DNA of 64,000 nt from Undaria pinnatifida. Lineage: Eukaryota; Sar; Phaeophyceae; Laminariales; Alariaceae. Made by a program: the position numbers and the translations under genes. The notes beneath the pieces are model-generated. The model made no database searches. It was not told where the DNA came from and saw nothing but the letters and a program-made list of their open reading frames with translations. Shown piece by piece: positions 24,201 through 36,200 of the stretch (positions are counted from its first letter, which is position 1; every line of letters starts with the position of its first letter). Location: contig JABAKD010000002.1 of the NCBI GenBank assembly GCA_012845835.1, positions 5,764,106 to 5,828,105 of the forward strand. The letters are read 5' to 3'.

Positions 24201-27200
24201 GTGTTACCATAGAGGTGCGCCACTTTGTTTCTAATACTACCCCTCGATTTGGGAGCTTAAGACCTCTATAAGGCAAAACACTTATTTGGAGAAAAATAAA
24301 CCCGCTAAACCGGTTGAAAAGGTCCCATGGCCTAGAGGTACACGACGAGAATCATTCATGCAAAAACAAAAATATCCCATCATTATTTTTTTTTTTCCCG
24401 ACGATTTTGGGTTAAGGAGCCCCGTCGTTCAGAAACCGTTTCAGACGAAAAAGTGATACTACCTCTATCGAAGCACTACGCGTGTAAGGATCACTCGCGC
24501 GACGAGCGTCTACCTCACATATTTTGCAAGCAGCATGTTTTTGCTTGTGCATTGCTTGTGCATCTTTTTACGGTTTTCCGATGTTGATCGCCATGGATCA
24601 TATTTGTCGCGCTCGTTTTTTTTAGTAAGGTGCAGAGCCGTTCGCGCTATCAATAGCGGCTTAGTTAGACGCATGCTACGTGCAGAGGTAGCACTTTTCG
24701 TCTGAAACGGTGCACCTCTACCGTAGCGCATGTAAATAACAAAACAAACAAACGAATAACAACCACGACAACAACAACAACCACCACCCCGACAACAACA
24801 ACAACAACCACAACAACAACATCAACCACAACAACAACAACCACAACAACAACAACAACCACAACAACAACAACAACAACCCGAACAACAACCACAACAA
24901 CAACCACAACAACAACCCGATCAACAACCACAACAACAACAACAACAACAACAACAACATCAACCACAACAACAACAGCCACAACCACAACAACAACAAC
25001 CACAGCAACAACAACAACAACAACAACAACAACCACAACAACAACAACGACAACCACAACAACCACAACAACAACCACAACCACAACAACAACAACAGAC
25101 GCCCACAAATTGCACAAGTACATAAAACAAAACAAAAAAACGTAAAACAAAAAGGAACATAGGCAGTGCGCACTGTATTCGTGGCGTGTTTTCGACGAGA
25201 CACCAACTTTTGTTGGATACGAAACACAAACACCACGCAGTTTGCTTTTTGTTTTTGTTTCTGTTGATCCCATCTATTTTCTTCGCACTTTCTCTTCATC
25301 TCTCTTCTCTCCCTCCCTAGACGAAGCTCAGATCCAGCGTCAGCCACTAAGCAGACTCTTCTCTCCCTCCCCCACCACCGTACGTGCCTTCATTTTTTAT
25401 CGCGAGAAAACTTCACCCATTTCTTCCCTCGTTGACTCGCATCAAATTGTACGTTGAACACATCGAACGTCACAATCCACCGCCAACCCAACCCGCAAAA
25501 AATCAGCGAAAATAGAGGTTAGAACATACGCTTTTCTTGCCATTTTCTTCTTGATTTCGTACCATTTTTTATTTTTATTTTTTTGTGGGTTGGTTGGTTG
25601 GCCTTGGGCAATCTTACCAGTATTACGTTCGTCGGCTTCAATACCATTTTACCTCTTTTTCCAACCCAAAATACTGTCTCAATCCAACGCCAACCCAACC
25701 CGCAAAATATCAGCGAAAATAGAGGTTAGAACATACGCTTTTCTTGCCATTTTCTTCTTGATTTCGTACCACTTTTTATTTTTATTTTTTTGTGGGTTGG
25801 TTGGTTGGCCTTGGGCAATCTTACCAGTATTACGTTCGTCGGCTTCAATACCATTTTACCTCTTTTTCCAACCCAAAATACTGTCTCAATCCAACGCCAA
25901 CCCAACCCGCAAAATATCAGCGAAAATAGAGGTTAGAACATACGCTTTTCTTGCCATTTTCTTCTTGATTTCGTACCACTTTATTTTATTTTTTTGTGGG
26001 TTGGTTGGTTGGCCTTGGGCAATCTTACCAGTATTACGTTCGTCGGCTTCAATGCCATTTTACCTCTTTTTCCAACCCAAAATACTGTCTTTGGGAGGGG
26101 AGTCGCAAACACCCTATCAGGGGTTTTACCTCTTTGTCCAACCCAACCTACTTTCTTTAAGGGGGGATATCGCAAACACCCTATCAGGAGTCAGTGTGGG
26201 AGGCATAGACGCGCACAACCAACTAACCAAGACATACAACCCAAAAACAGAAGAAAATGACGGAACGAGAGTGACTTACATGGTGGATGATGACATTGAC
26301 TGCCTCAAACAAGATGCAATGGTCCGCGTTGCTCTTGTTTACGCTCGCCGAGATCTGCACACGAAGGGCGGGATCGGGTTGGGTCCGAAAGAGAGAGTAG
26401 TGACTTTACCGGTCGTCGCGCACAAAATCCCCTCAGACACATCATTACACACACCAAACGAAATACCTGATCAGTTACAACGACTTTCGAATTTGCATTG
26501 TGTGTTTTCAAGTACCTTTGTTTTCTTTCATAAAAAAATCCCAAACCTTCACAGTACGACTTTCGAGTTTGTTGTGTGTGTTCGATAGGTTTTTTCCAAC
26601 CAAAAAAGACAAGGCGTCGACCAACTCAACCCTGCTACTAGCCCTATAACCTCGGTCCTATCCCAGGCTACGGTTACGCCTTGAGCCCGGCGTCGCGGCG
26701 TGTTTAGGAGTTTCCTGGCAACAATGTCCGCGAACAAAAAATGAGCATGTTTTGCATGTAGGCTACCAAGCATGTGCTCGGACAAAACCTGAAAATGTTT
26801 CCTACGTACGCTCTCAAGCGTGTCTCGAGGTAAGAAAACGCGGTAAAAATCTACTGCCAAGAAGGAGAGCGAAGCCACACGAGTGGCGGTCAGAGTTTCC
26901 CCCATCTATACACGACATGTCGAAGTCATGCGACAATACAACGAAAACAACGTCAAACTCTTAAAAAAGGGTCGGAACAACGTAAGACAAACGAGAGCAC
27001 TGCTGTGGACATAGGACAAATTTAAGAGATTACCTGGCACTATTTACGTCCCCAAATTCTTCTGTATGTCGACTTGGTTTAAAGTTGCCCCCCATGGCTT
27101 GGGAAAAATAAACAAAAAAATACACCAAAGGCGACGACAAAGTTTGTTTTCTTCTACTGTACCCTCGACAAGTTTGCTTAAAAACAAATCTGCCTAATCT

Positions 27201-30200
27201 ACCATTACATTTGTAAGCATTTCTCCACGTTTCTTTTCACTATTAGAACAAGTTTGCTTAAAAACGAAAAACAAAACACGAATTCTCTGACAAAAAGCCA
27301 TACGATTCCTCACATTTGGAAACTCTGATACGTCATTTGCTCAAAAAAAAAAACTGATCACCTCTTTTTTGAAACACACTTTGAAAAAAAAAAAAAAAAA
27401 CAGGACTCCTGGCACAACCAACTCTCACGTGGAAAACGTCAAAGCAATTCACATTCAAAGCCCGGATTCCTGACAAAACATCACGATTTTTCGCAAAAAT
27501 AAAATAAAAAAAAAGTCGCGTTCTCTTTTTATCGTCACGATTCCTCACATTTCACACGACGCGTATGAAAATACGTGGAAGTGTGGTGAGCTAAAGCTTT
27601 ATTTTTCCCCATCCGCCGGAGGATGAAAAAAAAAAAAAAAAAAAAAAAAAAATCGGGGGGGGGGGGGGGGGGGGGGGGTGAAATCGCGCTCCTTGGACAA
27701 ACAAAACAAGTCTAACCTCGGTCTTGGTGATGATCTTGTCGAGCGCCTCATCCAGCTTCTCCCGCTGACTCTCGTCCGTGGGCGGGGGAAACAGCTGCAG
27801 AAATTTGAGCAGCTTTACATGCATCCAGGGTGTGGGCGTGCCGTAGTACAGGTAGTCCGAAGCGCAAGCCTTGTGGATAACCTAAAAAAAATAAACGAAA
27901 CAAAAATCCGCGGGGGGAATTATAGAGGGGTGAGGAAAGGGGCGGAGAATGGGGTGAGGTGAGGCGGCGTGGAGTGGCGTGGGGTAGGTCAGGGTGGGGT
28001 GGGGTGGGGTGGGGTGGGGTGGGGTGGGGTGGGGTGGGGTGGGGTGGGGTGGGGTGGGGTGGGGTGGGGTGGGGTGGGGTGGGGTGGGGTGGGGTGGGGT
28101 GGGGTGGGATGGGGTGGGATGGGGTGGGGTGGGTTGAGGGAGAGACAAGTGGGAAGGGGTGCGTGGGGGAGGGAGTGGAGGAACAAAAATACACCCGAGA
28201 CGGGACGCCGCCACAAACGGTCGATTCGTGTTGCGGGATATACGGTACCTACGCTGCTGCCAAATAGCTAGCTCACCAGCCTTGTGAGCAGGTGGATGAC
28301 GTGCGGGACTAGCCCCTCGTAGTTGTCGGGACTGCGAAGGGCGAGGCCGATCAAGAGAGACATCACAGAGGTCACGACTCCGAGGTTCTTGTTCTCAAGC
28401 AGACGCGCCTGGCGCCATGGACATGGGAGGGGGGGTGGGGGAGGGGGGGGTCGGTGATGGCACGTCGGAAATACACACGTTGGAAACTGCTGAGAAGCCT
28501 ACGAACCGCACAGAAACAATAGCAACAGCACCAGCAACAACACGAGCACCAACACCAACACAACCATCACAAAAAAAAAACGAGCACCTCCAACAACATA
28601 ACCATACCAACACTAACGCCGCCAGCACCACGACTGCCGACACCGCCTACCAAATCACCACAACCACCACCACAACCACCAACATCACCCTATCGAAACC
28701 AAAACCACCCCCACCAAACCCAACACTACCATCACCAACACGCCCACAACGGCAACTTCCAATACCAACACCAACACCAACACACGCACCACCACCGCCA
28801 CCCTAAACACCACCAGGAAAACCAACATCAACCACGACGACTACGACGACCACCACCAACAGCACCAACACTAACACCACTCAAACATGCAACACGAACA
28901 CCACCACAACAACCACCACAACAACCAACACAAACACCACCACATAACCCGACACGACCACCACCAAAACCAACACAATGAACGCCACCACCGTCACCAA
29001 CAAATCCACTACGGCCACCCTCACGACACCACCCCAACCACCATCACCGCCAACATCACAAACATCAACAACACCAGCACCCTCCCCCCCTCCTCATCCC
29101 CCCCGCTCCCCTCACCCTCCGTATCCACCATCCCCCGTCCAAACCCACCACCTCCATCGACCACGCATCTCACCATCTTCTCCGCCCATTCACTGTGCAC
29201 GAGATTTCCAGGGTGCTCCCTGAAGAACCTAAGGAAACACAAAGCCGCTTTCTTTCTCACAGCCGGGTCCGTTCCCTTCGTCACTAACAGCCGCTCCACC
29301 TCCTACATTATGCAGGCGGTAGGCCGAACGGGAAGGGGGGGGGGGGGGGGGGGTATTCACCATCATGCATGGCCGTAGTCGTATGACCATAGATCCTGGC
29401 ACCCCTACAATGCCGGGACGGAGCACGTCGGGTTTTCACCGACCAGGCAGGCATTGCTTGCACCGTGCGCGGAGCGCCTTATGGTGTTCGGCGAGTCGCA
29501 CGAAGGCTGAGCTGCGTCCAGGTAAGGACCACATGTGAGGCGGACCTCGGCGCTTTGTACTCGTGTTCTCTTGCGTATGGGTGGCTGCTTCGAACTACTT
29601 CATTGTCCCGGTGTGGCCGGTTCAAGAACGGGAACAGAGCCTAACCATGGGGAGAGTGAGGTGGGATCAGAGATCTTCATCAAGACGCGTGCTACGATGG
29701 AGGGAAAAAAAAATACCAATAAAAACCGACGTTTACAGCATCGACCCCCCGAGGCAACGCGGGCTGCTTGGATGATCGGTGATACGTCCGAGCTGCAACA
29801 ATACAACAAGACGCACGAGACAAAGACCCCGTTCGTACCGCTTGCTGCGCACTGACGGGAGACGGTGGACGGACACCATCGCACTTGTAATGATTCTTTG
29901 GTTGCTATAACCGCGCTCCTAAAGGGTTCATTACGACGCGCGCTACGATGGAGGTAGCACTTAATGGCCAAAGCACTCTGCGAGCGACGGGGCTCCTTGG
30001 CCCAAAGTCGTCGGAAATTGGCCATTGTTCAGTGTGCAACGCTAGTTTTTGCGATGCCTAGCCCATGGATCTGTTCATCGGGTTAGCGCTAGGGTTACTT
30101 ACTTGTAAAAAATGTATATATATACTCCTGGAGATCCGCGTAAAAAAAGCGTAAGCTCCATACACTTTCGTTTGTGTACCAGTTTTTGTCCATCTGCAAA

Positions 30201-33200
30201 ACGCAGACTTGGTGTTAACCTCGCGCCTTCGATTAAGCCAACACCGTGGACTTGGTTACTCAAAATAAGCTTTTGGCTGAGGCAGGGTAAGCTATGAGGG
30301 TGCGGTAGGGGCGGTGCCCCCACACGGTACGGGGGGTACCCTCATACCTTACCCTGCCTCAAGCCACTCCCACGAGTGGCCCTTACCCTGCCTCAAGCCA
30401 CTCCCACGAGCGGCGCTGCGCCCCACTGACAACAATACTTTTGGACAAAACTTTTCGCCTAGCATAGATTACCATCCAATTGCTGATCCATCAATATCGA
30501 AAAATATAAGAGCACAAACGCTTAAGACCGGACAGGAAGAGGGGGGTCACTCGCGCGAGCCCAAAAAAAAGTGACCCTGTCTACTGCAGCCTTGGAGCCG
30601 GAAAAAAAAGGTGCATATCTACCGTAGCGTGCCTGTTAACCCCCTTAAGAGCCCCCATATCCCCCCTATACTAACTTCAAGTAAAAATGTCTCCAAAAAA
30701 GGGTTTCCAGTTGTAAAGGCGTTAACCCCCCTTGGAACTTCAAACAAAAAAAAAAAGATGGAAAAAAAAACTGCCGATTACAGCATCGGCCGCACGAAGC
30801 AACCCGACCTGCTGCTGCTGGTGTAGCAGCCGATGTGTTCGAACCGCACCATAAGAAAGAAACCGTGAGGTACGCGTGAGGCATGACGATGTGATACTCG
30901 GATTGCCTTTTTTTTTTTGCTTTTTTTTTTAATCCTCCGGCGGATGGGGAAAAATAAAGCTTAAGCTCACCACACTTCCACGTATTTCCATACGCGTCGT
31001 GTGCCGATTCAACTCAGTTGCTTTCGCAGCCCAACGCTAGCTGGCGCACCCTTCGGATCCCACTGTAGGGACAGCGTGAGCTGTCTTTATCAGTGGTCCT
31101 CGTTACAACGATTGCCTTGAGATCCTTCTTGATGGTTGATTACATTGCGCTCGTCGCTTTTGGGTCTGTATGAATCGGTCCCCAAACGGTTTAACCCCGT
31201 TTACCACTGCGCACACGTTTCGGGGAAAATATTTGCAATTAGTGTGGAACACCTGTAGGCAGTAGCAAAAGGTCAACAACATACAATCGTTCTCATAGTC
31301 ACTAAACAGACGCCCCACTTCCCACAATACGGAGGCGGTGGCCACGAGGGGATAGGGGGGGGGGGGGGACAAACCACAAACCGAAGCTAACCGAGTCGAA
31401 CCGAACCGAAATGAGAAGCGGAGGAAGGCAAGAAACTTGCCGCTATTTCCGTGTTGTCCCCATCCACGGTAGATATCCATAAAACCAATTTCAGCCCTTC
31501 CCCGCCCCCATTCCTCCTGGCTCCCAATTTTCCGCCGCCCGGGCATCTCTCGGGGTGCGATGGTCTAGGGTATGACAGACTACGGTTATGCACGACCATG
31601 ATTACACCGACACTCCCTGGTCCTCGCAATCGCGTTTCGCCTGCGTGGTGTTTGCTCACTGCAACCATGATGGTGAGTGACATGATGCTGAGATATGGCT
31701 AAATTTTTCAAAACAAAAGGGGAGGGGGGTGCACACTTACCGGCAGTAACGCCTCGCACAGATCGCTCCCTCCAAGGTTCGCGACCGTTGCCAAGGCAAG
31801 CGTCTGCACATTCACAGCCAATCAGCCGTCGTGGGGAGGCACCGACAGCCAATCAGCGACAGACCAGAGACATCGCCAGCCAATCAGCGAGAGACCAGAG
31901 GTGCCATCAGCCAATCAAAGGTGGGGGAGAGGTGAACGTTAGGGTCAGAGCGACTGTTGAGGTCGTTGCGGATAGTGTTCAACCCAACAGACATGCCAAC
32001 CCAACAGACATGCCAACCCAATACGCTAAATCGAACAGACGGGCAATACCGACGGACAGACACACCGGCAACAACAGACCGACTGATAAGAACGACCGCT
32101 CGACCAACCTGCGTCAGGCTGGAGTGGCGGTGGAGATTGTCGTGGATGGTATCCATGGTATAAATAACAACCAAGCCAACAAACAAAAAAAAACAATAAT
32201 GGGGTGTTTGCGATTAGGACTTTTCTGTTTTGTCGGGAGAGGGGGACAATCCCCCCCGTAAAACATCAAGACCTGATTGGGTGTTGCTCAATTTATTGCA
32301 AAATTTGCTGTCCAGTTGGGCTAGAGCTGCCCCGACGGGTGAAATTCGTTGGCTGTGAGCAGCTGGGCTAGAGCTATCCTGACCAACCAAACCCAAGAAA
32401 TATGTTGAGGACTGCGGGTTTAGAAAAGAAGGCCATTTTGGACGTTTTAGCTAGTTTTTCGTGGGTTGGGTTTGCCTTGGGTTAAAACATTCGTCAGTTT
32501 CAATACAATTATCATATGTTTTCCAACCGAACCAAACTTGATATCCCACAAAAACCCAGACGGAAAAGATGCAAACACCGAAAAGCCGACAGTCAATCCG
32601 TCCCCGGTTGGCACCTCCCTGGCATCTCCGGGGGTACCCACTTCGACACCCCCTTGGTGCGTTTCTTGCGGAACGGTCCAGCTTTTCTTTGGTTTCTTGC
32701 TCGGCCTTTGTTGTTTTCAGGGCTTTTCACGGGTCGGGTCAAAGTCCGACCGACGGCACAACCATAAGCAAACACAAACCGTCGGTCATCTGTCGATCCG
32801 TCCGGTCGACGGCACAACCAACCCGACCCGGGCGGGCGCGGCTGCTGAGGCTGTTGCGGGTGGAGTGTAACTACCAAGAACCGACAGAAAATAATGCAAA
32901 ACATAAGAACAGACCAACCAGCAGAACAACCCAACCCAGTCATCAAAACAGCCATCCGACCAACCTGAGCCGGGCTGGAGTGGCTGTTGAGGTCGTTGCG
33001 GATGGAGTTGATGACCAAGGTCATCATCTTGTCTCCCGACCGCAGCAGCAGGCTCACTGCGATGTACCCCACGTTCTTCTCGGAGTACCTACAAAAAAAA
33101 AACATGCCACGAAAGTCATTACAAAACAATACCAGGTACACTATTAACTAGTACAGGGCACCTAAACAACACGCAGAAACATTTAGTACGCAGCTTGCAA

Positions 33201-36200
33201 AGATGAGTACCGACCCTGAAGTCGTCGAACTCACAGCTGACGTCGATACAATATTTTTTATTACATAATGCTGACCCAAGCTGGGTTTCCTAGTTAGGAG
33301 AGGGTGCGCCCTACACTAACTTCAGTATAACGGCTCCGGGGTTTCTTGGCCGTTTTAGCATGTTTAGCACCAAACTCCCGACATGGGGACAAGAAACTTG
33401 AAGTTAGTACGAGTTGAAAATGGGTTAACGTCTTTACAACTGGAAACCCTTTTTGGGGAAAAATCACTTGGAATTAGTATAGGGAAAGGTTTGGGGGATC
33501 CAAAGGGGCTAAGCTCCCGCAAAACATTAGCCTGCCTTTCTTATTCCCGTGCTTCTTATTCGGTATTCTGTACTAAATACGTCAGCTCTAGGTTTGGCCG
33601 ATTTGGAAGATAACACGCGCGGGCAAATAATTGATTTCCACTTGGTGGTCCTGATCTTCCACGGAAGATCTGTATGGCCTATAGATAATGTTGCCGGGCG
33701 GGAGTCGTACGATCTGCATGATCTAGCACATGTTCCCGGGGTTGGATCTGTTTTCCACATATACAGATCCTGCAGGAAATATCATGACGGCAGCCATAGG
33801 ACCTGTTGTAGATTATCTAGATCGTGATCTATCCGACTTCTTGAAAATAAATACAAATGAAACACTGCCGCACCGGCCACACGAAGCAGCCCGGGCAGTT
33901 GTGGTATGTGTCATCGTGAGACACGCCCGAAGCGCAGGGTAAGGAGAATCACGAACAAACATCAGCCGTGTGCAGCCTTGATTCGTCCGAGACCCACCGT
34001 CGAAATAATCAAAATTGTACCGGCGCAGGCAAACATTCTGCGATACCCAGATCGAAGACAGAGCAATTTCAGCTCTCGATTCCTGGGTTGCTCATATCTC
34101 AACTTCTTGGCCAAACTTTACAGGGCTCGACCGAAGGAGGCCGGCATATCGACAGTGCGACTTCACTGGAGACGCGAGGTCAAGATCAAATCAAATCTGA
34201 ATTTAGCGAGTGCACACTCACCGTTACACGAACGAAAGCGTATTGAGTTGAAGCTGTTTTACGCGGGCCTCTCTCTTGAGAGGATCTACAAGAAAAAAAA
34301 AAAAAAAAACAGCGGTCCGTGACGCGTACTGCTGTAGTCAAGTAACTCAGTTTTTTTATTTTTGCGGATCGTCCGTCATAGAAACGGCATCACAGCGTGT
34401 CTATGGGTAGGGTAACACCCACGTCGAGGTGAGGAGACGTACACTTAATAACACAGCACATTTACGACACGTACGCAGCATGACGACGGCACTCATGCTG
34501 CTTCCCGCCCACACCAGACGCGGCCAAACACACCGCAGACCTCGCTTTTCTTAGGCCGCTGTACATGCCCTGTCGGCAACGATTACGACAAAGTCGTTCT
34601 ACGGTAGCCCCCCCGACTTTTCTTCAACGAAAACGCCGGTGTTGTAACCAACTCCCGGCCGTACCCTCTGAAATACGGCGCCCCTTGCCACCCTCCCCGA
34701 CGTCATCATTCGATGATCCTTTGCTAGAAAAGAACATGAATGGAAGACGTTTGTTTTCATAGCGCCCTTCCTCGTGTCGAGCAGCCATGAAACATTGGTC
34801 GAAGAAAATGGCTGGTTTGGGGGGGTGATCGTAGAATCAGTCGACATGTGTGTGTTATTTTTTATCAATTGTAGCACCATCCAAGCTATGGTGCATTGCA
34901 ACACCATCCACGTCATGGTGGCACGCTGTCAACACTCCGTACGTACGTACTATTCATACAGCAGCAGCAGAGTAACAAACTTGCAGCGAGAAACAAGCAA
35001 AAAAAAAAAAGGTCAAGAAAAAATTACTCACTTCGTGGACCCGATGAGACAGATCATCTCCATGTGCCCGAAGTCGATCTCGTACCCCAGCATGAACATG
35101 TACACCAGCTTCCACACATACCTGTCGTAGCGTGCAAATGCGGTGTGCGTGTGTGCGCTTTCGCATTAGACCATTCTTTCTACCCGTCGGCATCCAGCAC
35201 ATGCAGTGTCCGCGCTGCTTCTTCATGTGTCCGCGCTGCTTCATGTGTCCGCGCTGCTTCTTCATCCTATGATGGAAAAAAAAAAGCTCAGTGGTCACAA
35301 ATTCCCTTCCTTCCCCCTCCCTGGCCCGTCGCCTACCCCCCCCCCCCCCCCCCCGAGCATACCCACCGCCATGATATCATCATCACCCCGTCCCCTCCCA
35401 AATGTCGGAGGTGCCTCCATTAGGAGAGCAAGAACGGTCCGATGCGGCTATTCGAAACAAACAAAAATGAGGGTACTATAGATCCCCCCACAACTCGTAA
35501 TGAGGCTAAGACGCGAAATGTCAAAAGAGATACAACCCTGTGACGGAGCCATCAACCGTGGGAGCTCGAGGTCAGGCATGCACCAACGGTCTGCCAGCAG
35601 CAAACGCCCTACAAAATTCCCCCCACGATACGAGCATTACCCCCGCCCCAAAAAAAGTTGGAGGTGTCTCGGTTATGAGTAGGAACGGTGTTCCAGCTCG
35701 ACAAGGATGCGTGGTCAATGGTTTTAAGCCTGCGGCAAGCAAAATTTACGAGTACGCCCCCCTCAACCCCCCTCCCCGGCCTCATCTCACTTTTTCCTGT
35801 TGTAGCTGCTGAGTCCCGACGGAGAGGTGAACTTATTCCGAATGTTTGCCAACTCCTTGTCCACTCGTTGCTGAAATAATGTGGGAAGCCGGATGGGAGG
35901 AGAGGGGGCAAGGCGGTGTCGGGGGAGGGGTAAGACGGGTTTGGGGGGGGGGAGGGGGGGGAGCGGGCGGAGTACCCCGCAGACAAGAGCGAATCATTAG
36001 AGAGTGAGCTGGGGGAGGGGGTGGGGAGGGCGAGGGAGATGCGCACACGGACTCACAAGCGTGCACACGCGGGGACGTACAAGGCATGAGAGAGATTAGA
36101 GAACGCATATGTTAATGCCAATTTACAGCTGCAAACATGACCCAACTCAGATTCCAAGAATAGTAGCCTATCCCCAAAAATGCGCCGGCAGTTGCACGGG

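Noticed and set aside
25551-26588. 345-codon open frame (+)
   Set aside because: Explained by three 207-bp copies; it lies inside an AP2A intron and overlaps exon 9 on the opposite strand.
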